DNA of 64,000 bases, taken from NCBI GenBank assembly GCA_024710355.1, contig JANJUX010000006.1, positions 55,904 through 119,903 of the forward strand, given 5' to 3'. Both the position numbers and the translations under genes were made by a program. This document shows, one piece after another, positions 16,463 to 26,271 of the stretch (its first letter is position 1; each line of letters starts with the position of its first letter). This DNA is from Candidatus Rifleibacteriota bacterium. GTDB lineage: Bacteria > Muiribacteriota > Ozemobacteria > Ozemobacterales > Ozemobacteraceae. Below the pieces are notes generated by a model, which did not search any database, was not told the origin of the DNA, and saw nothing but the letters and a program-made list of their open reading frames with translations.

Positions 16463-17560
16463 ATGGAAGCAAGACGATCCACTCTGAAACGACTCATCAT
16501 CTGCGGCTGCGCAGCTCTGTTCATGCTGGCCGGCAACGCCGTGCCACAGGTAATGGCGCAGGCAGAGGTGCGAATTAAGGATATTTCGCGTCTGAGCGGA
16601 AACCGTGAATATCAGGTCATTGGCTATGGCCTGGTGACCGGCCTTGATGGAACGGGTGACAAAAGCCAGATGAGCATCGAAATGATCCGCGGCATGCTGC
16701 AGAACATGGGCATGGAACTCAATTCGCAGCAGATTCTCACCAAAAACAGTGCTGCGGTCATCGTTACCGGCATGCTGCCTTCTTATGGCAGGCCAGGTGA
16801 ACCTTTTGACATTACCATCAGCTCACTTGGCGATGCCAAAAGCCTGCAGGGCGGAGTTTTGCTGCCAACACTTCTGAAAGGTGGCGATGGCCAGGTTTAC
16901 GCCGTGGCTCAGGGACAGATTTCCATCGGCGGTTTTGAGAGCGCTCAGGGCGGTGCAGCGGCAAGAACTGGTCAGAAGAATCACCTGACCGTAGGGTTCG
17001 TTCCGAAGGGTGCAATTATGGAGCGTGGAGTCGATGATCGTTTTGCCAGATCCGGCAAATTCAGCGTACTGCTGCAGGAAAAAGATTCAATTCTCACCCG
17101 TAAGGTTAAAGAGGCGATCGACCGCCGTTATGGAACCGGCTGGGCCAGCATCACCAACCCCGGACAGATCGAGATCAGGGTTCCGAGCAGCATGCAGGAA
17201 GATCCGGTCAGCTTTGCCGCCAACATCGAAAACCTGACCCTCTCAATTGACGAACCCAATCGCGTCGTGATCAATGAGCGCACCGGCACTGTCATCGTCG
17301 GCAACAATGTCAGAATCAGTCGCGTCGTCATCTCTCACAACGGCATCAAAATTGCGGTCGACGATCAGGCGCAGGCAAATGCTCAGGGCGCGCGCAACAG
17401 TCAGCCTCAGGCAAGCATGGTAGCCGTACAGGGTGAAACGACGGTTGACGATATGGTTTCGGCATTGAATGCGGTAGGGGCAACTCCCAAAGATCTGATC
17501 GCAATTTTTCAGGCCATTAATGCAGCCGGTGCCCTTCACGGCGAGCTTAAATTAATGTAA
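16463..17560 (+). CDS. flgI: Flagellar P-ring protein FlgI
   Basis: FlgI polymerises in the periplasm as the P ring around the rod. After a signal peptide (cleaved near AQAEVRIKD) come RLSGNREYQVIGYGLVTGLDGTGD, GNNVRISRVVISHNGI and the end IFQAINAAGALHGELKLM, all diagnostic. Length 365 residues is standard. ATG 16463 has AGGAAG 9-14 bases upstream; the frame is open 17 codons further, but that region is the promoter. It is separated from flgA and flgH by a 4.8-kb cassette. Confidence 0.95.
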   Translation: MEARRSTLKRLIICGCAALFMLAGNAVPQVMAQAEVRIKDISRLSGNREYQVIGYGLVTGLDGTGDKSQMSIEMIRGMLQNMGMELNSQQILTKNSAAVIVTGMLPSYGRPGEPFDITISSLGDAKSLQGGVLLPTLLKGGDGQVYAVAQGQISIGGFESAQGGAAARTGQKNHLTVGFVPKGAIMERGVDDRFARSGKFSVLLQEKDSILTRKVKEAIDRRYGTGWASITNPGQIEIRVPSSMQEDPVSFAANIENLTLSIDEPNRVVINERTGTVIVGNNVRISRVVISHNGIKIAVDDQAQANAQGARNSQPQASMVAVQGETTVDDMVSALNAVGATPKDLIAIFQAINAAGALHGELKLM

Positions 17561-17687
17561 TTCGACTATTTCTGCAAAAAAAATCTGTCTTTTCCTTGCT
17601 ATTTTTGCCCGGGGTATGATATTAGTTACGGCAACGTTCTGAATATTTCACAGCAGATCAGAAATCCCCAACGAGGTTACCACCTGA

Positions 17688-18536
17688 ATGGTTGCTCCAA
17701 TTTCGATTGAAGAAAAGGATCTAGCCAACCAGCATCTGGAACGTTCAATTTCCCTGGCCATGACCGGCAAATATGATCAGGCGATTGAAGAAGCCAGAAA
17801 AGCGGTTAAGATCGATGCCGACTTTTTTCAGGCCTATAACAAGCTGGGTGATTACCATCTGAAAAAAGGCCAGATAAAGGAAGCCATTGCCGCATACCGT
17901 CAGGCTATCCGCATTCAGCCGGAAAGTCAGAACTCGCACTTTGACCTGGGTCGCTCACTCGCACTTACTGGCGACTATGATGACGCTCTTGCAGAGCTGA
18001 ACATGGCCTACCAGCTCAAACCCTCCCACACCGAGATTCTTGGTCACATTGGTCGGGTTTATCTGGCTACAGGGGCTATCGACGACGCTATTACCAACCT
18101 GCACAGTGCCCTCGAAGCCAACCCGGAAGACGTCATGGTGACCTTTTCTCTTGCCTGCGCTTATCAGAGTCGTGGCGAAATGAACAAGGCAAATCCGCTT
18201 TTCCAGATGGTGATCAACAGATACTCAGAACTGTCACGCCATAAGAATCGTTTTGCCGAAGGGCACTACTATATCGGCCGGTCCTATTTTCTCATGGGCG
18301 ATTCCCACAAAGCGGTCGAGCACCTTGAGAAAGCGGTTGAATTCGACACAGATGAGATAGATCATCATTATAGTTTTGGCATGCTTTACAGTGATGCCGA
18401 TGCCTTCTGTGCCCTGGCTGAAGCGCAGTTTGACTGCGGGCGCAAAGAAGAGGCCCGACAGAACCTCGACAAGGCCCTTAAGCTTGAACCGCAGAACCAG
18501 AAATTCATAAAAATCAAAAATGAACTGGGGTTGTAA
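17688..18536 (+). CDS. TPR-repeat protein between flgI and flgJ
   Basis: A soluble 282-residue protein without a signal peptide, built of about seven TPRs (residues 15-280) such as AYNKLGDYHLKKGQIKEAIA and SHFDLGRSLALTGDYDDALAEL. TPRs bind other proteins; no enzyme motif is seen. Its place between flgI and flgJ suggests a role in flagellar assembly, but this is inference. The 127-base gap upstream is AT-rich with a TATGAT box (17616-17621) that could be a -10, without a convincing -35. Confidence 0.75.
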   Translation: MVAPISIEEKDLANQHLERSISLAMTGKYDQAIEEARKAVKIDADFFQAYNKLGDYHLKKGQIKEAIAAYRQAIRIQPESQNSHFDLGRSLALTGDYDDALAELNMAYQLKPSHTEILGHIGRVYLATGAIDDAITNLHSALEANPEDVMVTFSLACAYQSRGEMNKANPLFQMVINRYSELSRHKNRFAEGHYYIGRSYFLMGDSHKAVEHLEKAVEFDTDEIDHHYSFGMLYSDADAFCALAEAQFDCGRKEEARQNLDKALKLEPQNQKFIKIKNELGL

Positions 18537-18539
18537 AAA

Positions 18540-18848
18540 ATGAGCAGTTTTCTTGTCAGCCCGACTCTTCAGAATGCACGCGCCAAAGAGCTCCCCGAAG
18601 CCAAAAAGAAGGAACTCGAAAAACTGAAAAAGGCCTGTGCTGATTTTGAGTCGATCTTCATGCATCAGATGTTGAAGGAAATGCAGAAAACTGTAAAAAA
18701 AACTGGTCTGGTGCATGGTGGGCAGGCAGAAGAAATATTCTCTGACATGCTCGATGAAGAAAGATCAAAAACAATGCAGATCGGCATTGGCGATGTATTG
18801 TTCATGCAGCTTTCAAAAGCTATTGTGCCCCCGGCCAGACCTCGGTAA
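18540..18848 (+). CDS. flgJ: FlgJ rod-binding domain protein, no muramidase domain
   Basis: The 102-residue protein matches the N-terminal half of FlgJ (PF10135): ACADFESIFMHQMLKEMQKT then GGQAEEIFSDMLDEERSK. This part is the rod-scaffolding cap. The C-terminal glucosaminidase domain of proteobacterial FlgJ is absent, as in many other phyla, so a separate hydrolase must open the peptidoglycan; the M23 or amidase genes downstream are candidates. It starts 3 bases after the TPR gene stop. Confidence 0.88.
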   Translation: MSSFLVSPTLQNARAKELPEAKKKELEKLKKACADFESIFMHQMLKEMQKTVKKTGLVHGGQAEEIFSDMLDEERSKTMQIGIGDVLFMQLSKAIVPPARPR

Positions 18849-18897
18849 AACCGGAATTCCGGAATTTTCACGGTAAACCCGCGAAAGGAAAGCAATT

Positions 18898-20187
<1,290 letters not shown>

Positions 20188-20192
20188 GACTG

Positions 20193-20900
20193 ATGACTAA
20201 GCAGAATACCGGCCATATGGTTTCGTACGTACGCTTTTTGCTGATTTTGACCGGCCTGATAATGCTGAATTTCAATACTCCGGTGCAGAGCAGCAGCGAC
20301 CTTGCGCTCGCGGCCAATTTTTCTTTTATTCAGCAAGCCGGCCCCGGTTTTTTTCAGCTGTGTCGCGGCCTGCTGGAAAAGGCTTCAAACGAAACCGCCA
20401 GTTATAAAAATGTTATTATCAGCCGCCTGCAAAAAGCCAGCTTATTTAAAGACAGCCAGAAAGACGGGCGCTCATTCAGAATTGTCAGCATTAACAGCAA
20501 GCATTCTGCCGCGAAGCAAAACTGGCCGGTTAAAGGCGCCATTTCTTCAGGCTTTGGCATGCGCCGGCACCCTGTCACCAGGCGCAATTCCTTTCATAAT
20601 GGCATCGACATCAAAGCCAGGCAGGGCACCAGCATTAACAGCCCGGCTGAAGGCGTTGTGGTCAGCGCCGGACGTGCAGGTCTCATGGGCCGGATGGTCA
20701 AAGTCAAAACCAGAACCGGCAAAATCCTTTACTTCGGACATCTGCACAAAATCAAATGTAAAAAGGGTGACCAGATAAAACGTGGTCAGCTTCTTGGCAC
20801 CGTAGGATCTTCAGGTCGGGCAACCGGCCCGCATCTCCACTTTTCAGTGGTATCTGCCGGCCGTTTTATCAACCCGCTCAAGTATCTTTCAGCAGACTGA
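20193..20900 (+). CDS. M23-family peptidase (LytM domain), secreted
   Basis: A membrane or signal segment (about residues 9-25) leads to an M23/LytM zinc-endopeptidase domain (about 110-232). The zinc motifs are HNGID, with the HxxxD arrangement, and HLHFS near the end, plus GHLHKI. All ligands are present, so it should be active and not a degenerate divisome activator of the EnvC or NlpD sort. It would cut peptidoglycan cross-bridges. The ATG lies 5 bases after the rho stop, so it is probably co-transcribed with rho. Confidence 0.88.
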   Translation: MTKQNTGHMVSYVRFLLILTGLIMLNFNTPVQSSSDLALAANFSFIQQAGPGFFQLCRGLLEKASNETASYKNVIISRLQKASLFKDSQKDGRSFRIVSINSKHSAAKQNWPVKGAISSGFGMRRHPVTRRNSFHNGIDIKARQGTSINSPAEGVVVSAGRAGLMGRMVKVKTRTGKILYFGHLHKIKCKKGDQIKRGQLLGTVGSSGRATGPHLHFSVVSAGRFINPLKYLSAD

Positions 20901-20979
20901 ATCAGTTATTCTCAGTCTGCCCGGCCAAAATGCCGATAGATTTGATGGTATACCTTTTCATCAGACGGAGATCTGTCGC

Positions 20980-22062
20980 ATGCAGACCTTTTCTTGTTCT
21001 GGCCGGACTGCCCTGCTTCTGCTAGCGCTTTTGACGACCCCGCCGACCTTCGCGGCCGACGCGCTTCGTGACGTCAGAATGCCGTCAGGTGACATTGCTG
21101 CCCCTTATGACGTGGCGATGCAGGCTTACGAAAATGGCTACCGAAGTTACCGACAGGGACATTTCAATCAGGCAGAGGACAGCTTTATCGAAGCCCTGCG
21201 CCATGAACCCAACCTCATCAAGGCTCACTACTGGCTCGGCAAGCTTTATCATGAACAGGGCCGCCTTGAAGATGCCATTTTCCACTGGGAAGAAGTCGAA
21301 CGCCTCAACACTCTCATCAAAGACCGCCGCGCGGCACTGACAGTCGAAAACAATGAATACCCGGCATATTCTCAGATGCTGCGCGTTTCGCAAAAAGCAA
21401 AAGATGCCAGAGAAGCCTTTGAAAGAGGCCTGAATCTTCTTGACAAAGGGCACTGGGATGGAGCAGAAGTTGAGGTAAGGCTGGCAGTGCAGCTTTATCC
21501 CGGCAACCATCGCTATCTTCTTCAGCTTGCAAGAATTCTCTGGGATAAGGGCGAAAAGCAGGCCAGCGTCAAGTTCTATCGTGACCTGCTAAGCAAAAGA
21601 GACGTCGAATTTGTCAGTTTTAAAGAAGGTATAGAAAGAATGCTGCTGTGTGAGATGAAATATGTAGCAGCCCCGCTGATGCTCGATCAGAAACAGAGGT
21701 TTGCCGGCGAACCCGCCTTTGCCGCCCTTGCTGCCAATTTTTCAAGTACGCAGGATTATTCAGCAACCGCTCCCGGGAAAATCATCAGAAGAGCAGACGG
21801 CCAGGTCATCATCAATCTTGGCCTCGATGACGGCCTTAATCTGTCAGACGAATACAGCCTCGACCTCAGAGCCTTCAAAGCCGGCGAACCCCTCAAGGAC
21901 CCGGATTCAGGCAAGTTAATCGGCAGAGGCCCAGACCGGCCCTCGGCAGATCTGCTGTTGACAAAAGTTTATAAAAACACAAGCTGGGCACTTATCAGAC
22001 GAGAATATGGCTCAGGCGTGAAAGCAGGTGACCTGATTGAATTCAAAAAAACATTCCGGTGA
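20980..22062 (+). CDS. Secreted TPR protein with C-terminal SH3/FlgT-like domain
   Basis: A signal peptide (about residues 1-26, ending TFAAD) precedes TPR units near 45-115 (NGYRSYRQGHFNQAEDSFIE; AHYWLGKLYHEQGRLEDAI) and 145-210. The C-terminal region (about 265-360) has the pattern GQVIINLGLDDGLNLSDEYS, then DPDSGKLIGRG and VKAGDLIEF. This resembles the small beta-barrel found in FlgT-C-like and other outer-membrane assembly proteins. Function unknown. The gap upstream contains GCCGATAG at 20932, but with no matching -35. Confidence 0.6.
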   Translation: MQTFSCSGRTALLLLALLTTPPTFAADALRDVRMPSGDIAAPYDVAMQAYENGYRSYRQGHFNQAEDSFIEALRHEPNLIKAHYWLGKLYHEQGRLEDAIFHWEEVERLNTLIKDRRAALTVENNEYPAYSQMLRVSQKAKDAREAFERGLNLLDKGHWDGAEVEVRLAVQLYPGNHRYLLQLARILWDKGEKQASVKFYRDLLSKRDVEFVSFKEGIERMLLCEMKYVAAPLMLDQKQRFAGEPAFAALAANFSSTQDYSATAPGKIIRRADGQVIINLGLDDGLNLSDEYSLDLRAFKAGEPLKDPDSGKLIGRGPDRPSADLLLTKVYKNTSWALIRREYGSGVKAGDLIEFKKTFR

Positions 22063-22513
22063 TGGCGTCAAGATAATTGCGGCCAATCGCAAAGCCCATC
22101 ACGATTATTTCATCATCGAAAAGCTCGAAACCGGCATTGCACTTGTCGGCTCTGAGCTTCGCCCCTGCCGCGAAGGCAAAGTGAACCTGAAGGATTCTTA
22201 CGTCGAAGAAGTCGACGGGCAATTCTGGCTCCACGATGTGCACATCGGATCAAATCCGTTTTCCAATCGACTCGACCATGAGCCTGAAAGAAAGCGCCGG
22301 CTGCTTGCCCACAAAAAAGAAATCATTAAATGGGGTTACAAGGTCAGAACCTCGGGCATGACCATCGTGCCCCTGAGCATTTATTTTAAAAGCGGAAAAG
22401 TGAAAGTTGAAATCGCCCTGGTCAAGGGCAAAGCCAAATACGACAAACGCGACACCATCGCCAAAAATGATGCAAGGCGCGATATGGAAAGAGAACTCGG
22501 AGGGCGCTATTGA
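22037..22513 (+). CDS. smpB: SsrA-binding protein SmpB
   Basis: SmpB carries tmRNA to stalled ribosomes for trans-translation. Diagnostic stretches are FIIEKLETGIALVGSELRPC, REGKVNLKDSYV, and the C-terminal tail KYDKRDTIAKNDARRDMERE. Length 158 residues. The only suitable start is TTG 22037, 8 bases after AGGTG and inside the end of the TPR gene. No tmRNA gene was recognised in the window. Confidence 0.95.
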   Translation: MNSKKHSGDGVKIIAANRKAHHDYFIIEKLETGIALVGSELRPCREGKVNLKDSYVEEVDGQFWLHDVHIGSNPFSNRLDHEPERKRRLLAHKKEIIKWGYKVRTSGMTIVPLSIYFKSGKVKVEIALVKGKAKYDKRDTIAKNDARRDMERELGGRY

Positions 22514-24150
22514 TGTTTAGATTTTTGAACCGCAAATGCCAGAATCTACTCTCTGGAATGCTGGTGGCGATGCTGCTGACCGCTACACCAGCTGACGCCC
22601 AGGATGGCTACATTAACGCAAGAAGCTTCGCCGAATCGCAGGGAATTGCTCATCAATGGTTCCCGATTCAAAAAATTCTCGTAATGAGAAAGGGTCTCAA
22701 GTCGGTCAAACTCAAACTTGATGACACCACGGCGATCGTCGACGAAAAAGAAGTCAGAATTCCGGCACCGCCTAAAATTCAGGATGGGCAGATCATGGTT
22801 CCGGCCGCGGCCATGGCCAGAATTTTTCAGGGAACAACTCCGGTTCTCCCGGTTGCTCCGCCCAAAATACTGCCGCCACAGCCACAGATGCCCCCGCCAC
22901 CACCTCAGACACCGCCGGGAATGGTTCCAATTGCACAAACCCCTGCTCAGCCGGCGGTAAGGCCCGAACCGAAGATTCCGGCAATTACGCAGAATGAACC
23001 GCCGGCAATCTCGATTGAAGAGTCAACCGAATCGGTATTACTGGCTCTTCGCCACAGCGTAAGAGAAGACCATACCCGTGTCGTTCTTGAATTCACCTCG
23101 CCGATCACCTATCGCACAGAATTCAAAGATGGCGTTTTTCGCCTCACCATTGTCGGATGCCGCAATCTCATACCTACCAAAAGAACCAATCCGGCAGGTC
23201 GTGACGTTACACGCCTTGACATCAACAGCGGAGCTGATCGCAAAGGGCTGGTGCTGAATTTTTCTCTGCCGCAGAAAGAAAAGGCACCGACTATCGAAAC
23301 GGTGGCATCACCTTTTCGCATGATTGTCACCCTGCCGACTCCGCCAAACCTGCTGCAGGTTGCCACTGCCACCGCTCAAATTGCAACGCCTGCCGTTCAA
23401 CTGCCGCCGGTGAAAGTCGCATCCGCGAGCGTCCAGGCTCCGGAACCGCCAAAAGCCGAGGTTGCTCCTGAAATCAATATCGAGGTTGAAGCAGCAAAAC
23501 TCTCTGATCAGTCATTTTCAGGCCGAACCATAGTTATCGACCCGGGTCATGGTGGTGCCGACAGCGGTTTTGTCACTGTCGGCCGCCCGGAAGAGAAGGA
23601 AATCAATCTGATGGTGGCTCAACACCTCAAGAATCGTCTTGAAACGATGGGGTTCAAAGCAGTTCTCACCCGCTCTTCCGACATTGAAATGCCTCATGCC
23701 CAGCGGGTCAGCTTTGCAAATCGCAACGGTGGCGATCTTTACATTTCAATTCACACCGGTGGCGCCAATGACCCCTCGAAAGCCGGCATTGCCTGCTACT
23801 ATTTCAGCCCGGCCGGTTATCACGTTAATTCAAACGCACAGGGTGCGGCGCCCGATGCCGCCTTCACCGAGTGGGCCCGCAACACCAGATTCGATCTGGC
23901 GCTCTTTCTGGCCAGAAAAGCCAACGAAAGAATGGTGCAACACATGCGCGTTGAGAGCCGTGGAGTCAAAGCCATGCCGATGCTTCCGCTCAAGTTCATA
24001 ATGAATCCGGCGGTAATGATCGAGGTTGGCATGCTCTCAGAAAAGACTGAAGGCAAGAATCTGATCAGCGACAAATATCGCCAGGCATTGGCCAACTCAA
24101 TTGCCAACGCCGTCGTTGATTTTTTTAACGGTATTGTAATCAAGCAGTAA
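22513..24150 (+). CDS. N-acetylmuramoyl-L-alanine amidase (Amidase_3) with CuAO-N-like and AMIN domains
   Basis: After a signal peptide (about residues 1-30) come a copper-amine-oxidase-N-like domain (about 32-105), a Pro-rich linker (110-165), an AMIN domain (about 175-280), a second linker and a C-terminal Amidase_3 domain (about 335-545). Zinc ligands and the catalytic Glu are visible in DPGHGG, EEKEIN, SIHTGG and IEVGML. It should cleave the amide bond between N-acetylmuramate and the stem peptide in the periplasm. ATG 22513 overlaps the smpB stop. The AMIN domain may target it to the septum, as in AmiC. Confidence 0.9.
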   Translation: MFRFLNRKCQNLLSGMLVAMLLTATPADAQDGYINARSFAESQGIAHQWFPIQKILVMRKGLKSVKLKLDDTTAIVDEKEVRIPAPPKIQDGQIMVPAAAMARIFQGTTPVLPVAPPKILPPQPQMPPPPPQTPPGMVPIAQTPAQPAVRPEPKIPAITQNEPPAISIEESTESVLLALRHSVREDHTRVVLEFTSPITYRTEFKDGVFRLTIVGCRNLIPTKRTNPAGRDVTRLDINSGADRKGLVLNFSLPQKEKAPTIETVASPFRMIVTLPTPPNLLQVATATAQIATPAVQLPPVKVASASVQAPEPPKAEVAPEINIEVEAAKLSDQSFSGRTIVIDPGHGGADSGFVTVGRPEEKEINLMVAQHLKNRLETMGFKAVLTRSSDIEMPHAQRVSFANRNGGDLYISIHTGGANDPSKAGIACYYFSPAGYHVNSNAQGAAPDAAFTEWARNTRFDLALFLARKANERMVQHMRVESRGVKAMPMLPLKFIMNPAVMIEVGMLSEKTEGKNLISDKYRQALANSIANAVVDFFNGIVIKQ

Positions 24151-24171
24151 AGAACAGGAGAAAAAAATAAA

Positions 24172-24819
24172 ATGGCTGTAAAAAAGCCTTCGCGTCATAA
24201 TCAGGAACGTATTCTCTTTGTTTTGATGGGTCTGATCATCGTCGGGCTGATACTTTCGGGTTATTTTCTCTTTGTCAGAAAAATTCTCCCCGAATTGTCT
24301 TCTGGGAAGGAAACCTCGACCGCTACAACCGCAAGCTCTGGCGTTTCGGCAATGAGTGAGGATATGGCCGCAGCCAATGAGTTCATACCCCAGGAAGAAG
24401 CGCAGGATCTGCGTATATTTTTTGGCCTGAAAGGTTCAGACTTGCTTACCTCTGAACTTCGCCGGGTTAGAAAGCGCACCATGCTTATCGCTCAGGCCAG
24501 ACAGATAGTTGAAACGCTTCTTGAAGGCCCAATTACCGGCAATCTCTACCAGCTTTTCCCGAAAGGCACCGCTTTGCGTGGGCTCTTTTTTGATGCCGGC
24601 ACCTTTATCGTCGACCTGAGCCGTGAGTTCACAGCCTTGAACAAGCTGGGAGCGGCTGAGCAGACTCTGGCAGTCTATTCACTCGTAAACTCGCTTACTG
24701 AGCTTGACCCGAAAGCAAGGGTCAAAATCCTTATCAATGGCAGTGAACCAACAGGCGACGAAGGACACATCGACCTTTCAGCCCCTCTTACCAGACTCGA
24801 AAGTCTTATTCAGAACTGA
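24172..24819 (+). CDS. GerMN-domain membrane protein
   Basis: The 215-residue protein has one N-terminal transmembrane helix (about residues 13-35), a Ser/Thr-rich linker, then a GerMN domain (PF10646; about 75-205): ARQIVETLLEGP, LFPKGTALRGLFFDAGTFIVDLS (read in parts) and EQTLAVYSLVNSLTEL. In Bacillus GerM takes part in sporulation and germination; elsewhere GerMN proteins are found beside amidases, as here. A structural role with the amidase is inferred. AGGAG ribosome binding site. Confidence 0.85.
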   Translation: MAVKKPSRHNQERILFVLMGLIIVGLILSGYFLFVRKILPELSSGKETSTATTASSGVSAMSEDMAAANEFIPQEEAQDLRIFFGLKGSDLLTSELRRVRKRTMLIAQARQIVETLLEGPITGNLYQLFPKGTALRGLFFDAGTFIVDLSREFTALNKLGAAEQTLAVYSLVNSLTELDPKARVKILINGSEPTGDEGHIDLSAPLTRLESLIQN

Positions 24820-24829
24820 CGGCAAGAAA

Positions 24830-24874
24830 CAAAACGGGCGGTGAAGCCAGATAAAGGCTCACCGCCCGTTTTGT
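24830..24874. terminator. Bidirectional terminator between the GerMN and pilin genes
   Basis: CAAAACGGGCGGTGA and TCACCGCCCGTTTTG pair perfectly on either side of a short loop that itself contains GCC/GGC. A-rich and T-rich flanks occur on both strands, which suits two genes converging here. Confidence 0.85.
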
Positions 24875-24893
24875 TTAACAGAAGCTTTTTGTC

Positions 24894-25253
24894 TCAGCCG
24901 CCCCAGGTAGCGCTCGCACAGCCATGAATGGTGCAAAGAACCTTTTTCCCGTTGGGGAGACCTTCTTCGGTACCCTTGACCCATTCATAGTTACCCAAAG
25001 AGGGGCAAACCGGGAGTCTTGAGTTGCCGAGAAACGGTGCCAGATCAGCAACAGTCTCTGGATACTGGCGTTTTTCAATATTGTAAAGCTCGGCAGTTCT
25101 GCTCAAAAGAGCAGAGTATTCAAAACATTTGCTCTCTCTAGCCCGGTCACGCACTTTTCGGAAATGCGGAAGCGCAATCGCCGCCAGAATACCGATGATG
25201 GCGATTACAATCATCAGTTCAATCAATGTAAACCCAGTAGTTTTCTTTTTCAT
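24894..25253 (-). CDS. Type IV pilin-like protein
   Basis: A 119-residue prepilin. MKKKTTG is the leader and [20 protein letters not shown] the class III signal with Glu5, cut by prepilin peptidase before Phe. The C-terminus has two Cys in the pattern CPSLGNYEW ... KKVLCTIHG, a disulphide-closed end known in several pilins. It could be the major pilin or a minor pilin; with the pilMNOPQ genes nearby, a role in the same machine is likely. A good promoter precedes it (25268-25295). Confidence 0.9.
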   Translation of the reverse strand: MKKKTTGFTLIELMIVIAIIGILAAIALPHFRKVRDRARESKCFEYSALLSRTAELYNIEKRQYPETVADLAPFLGNSRLPVCPSLGNYEWVKGTEEGLPNGKKVLCTIHGCASATWGG

Positions 25254-25267
25254 AGTTATCTAAGAGG

Positions 25268-25295
25268 ATTATACCATCTGAGAAATATTTTGCAA
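25268..25295 (-). promoter_or_regulatory. Sigma70-like promoter of the pilin gene
   Basis: On the minus strand TTGCAA, 16 bases, then TATAAT, a consensus -10, ending 15 bases before the pilin ATG at 25253. The -35 lies in the palindrome TTTTGCAAAA (25288-25297). The plus-strand NHL gene has a possible -10 (TATACT, 25316-25321) from the same region. Confidence 0.65.
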
Positions 25296-25354
25296 AACAT
25301 TTCTTTTTCGATTATTATACTGAAAGTTACAAACAAGGATACTTTGGGGTTTCT

Positions 25355-26254
25355 ATGTTTAACAAGAAGACAGCATTGCTATTACTTACGGCCGTGGCCT
25401 TTGCCACAGGTTGTGTCCCGAACAAATTCCAGTATGACAAGGAATTTGGAAAATCCGGGTCGAACCGCGGCGAGTTTTTGAGCGCAACCGACCTGGACCT
25501 TACCAAAGAAGGTAATTTGGTCATTGCCGATGCCGGCAACACAAGAATACAGATTATTACAACTGATGGAAATTCGGTTATGGCTGCCGGCGAATCTGGC
25601 CGCGAAGGCTACAAAATGCAGAGCCTTGCAGGCATAGGCGTCAACTTTCTTACCGGCGACATCTGGGCATGCGATCAGCGCGGCAACAAAGTCGTTCGAT
25701 TCGCCTCCGACGGAAACCCCAATCTCAAAGTTACCAGCAAAATGAAATATCCGATGGATATCGCAATTGACCGGGGTGGCAACGCCTATGTCATCATGTC
25801 GAAAATCCCGGAAATCTACAAATATGACTCCAACGGCAACTACCTTTCAACCATAGGCGGTTCAGGTAAAGCTGCCCTCGTCTTCCCAACTTCGATAATC
25901 ATCTACGACAATCACATTTTTGTCTCTGACTTTGGTGGCAAGCGCATTGTCAAAATGAACATGGAAGGTCACTTCGTCGCCGAATTCAAAGACAAGGGCG
26001 AATACGAAGAAATGAAAGGCCCCTCAGGCATGCACATCGACAAAGACGGTAATTTGTATGTGCTGGACCTTGGTGAAGTGCCAGTTGTAATCCTTTCCCC
26101 CACCGGAAAATTCATCTCTAAAATCGGCGACTTCGGCAATCAGCCCGGCAGTTTCCTCTATCCAACCGGCGTCATCGCCAAGTCTGCTGAAGAAATTTAC
26201 GTTCTCGACAACAGCCGGAACACAATTCTCAACTTCAAGAAAAAACCCGAATAA
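25355..26254 (+). CDS. NHL-repeat (beta-propeller) lipoprotein
   Basis: A lipoprotein signal with lipobox ATGC (Cys20) is followed by about six NHL-type blades, for example DLDLTKEGNLVIADAGNTRI and GPSGMHIDKDGNLYVLDLGE. Length 299 residues fits one six-bladed propeller. NHL propellers bind proteins or ligands; no catalytic motif is visible. It resembles the secreted NHL protein at 28120-29328. It is followed 17 bases later by mltG. Confidence 0.8.
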   Translation: MFNKKTALLLLTAVAFATGCVPNKFQYDKEFGKSGSNRGEFLSATDLDLTKEGNLVIADAGNTRIQIITTDGNSVMAAGESGREGYKMQSLAGIGVNFLTGDIWACDQRGNKVVRFASDGNPNLKVTSKMKYPMDIAIDRGGNAYVIMSKIPEIYKYDSNGNYLSTIGGSGKAALVFPTSIIIYDNHIFVSDFGGKRIVKMNMEGHFVAEFKDKGEYEEMKGPSGMHIDKDGNLYVLDLGEVPVVILSPTGKFISKIGDFGNQPGSFLYPTGVIAKSAEEIYVLDNSRNTILNFKKKPE

Positions 26255-26271
26255 TCCTTTCGAGAAACACC

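Noticed and set aside
20912..20939. GCCGATAG upstream of the TPR gene at 20980
   Set aside because: The -10-like box is present but the position 16 bases upstream reads TCAG, so the sigma28 motif is incomplete.
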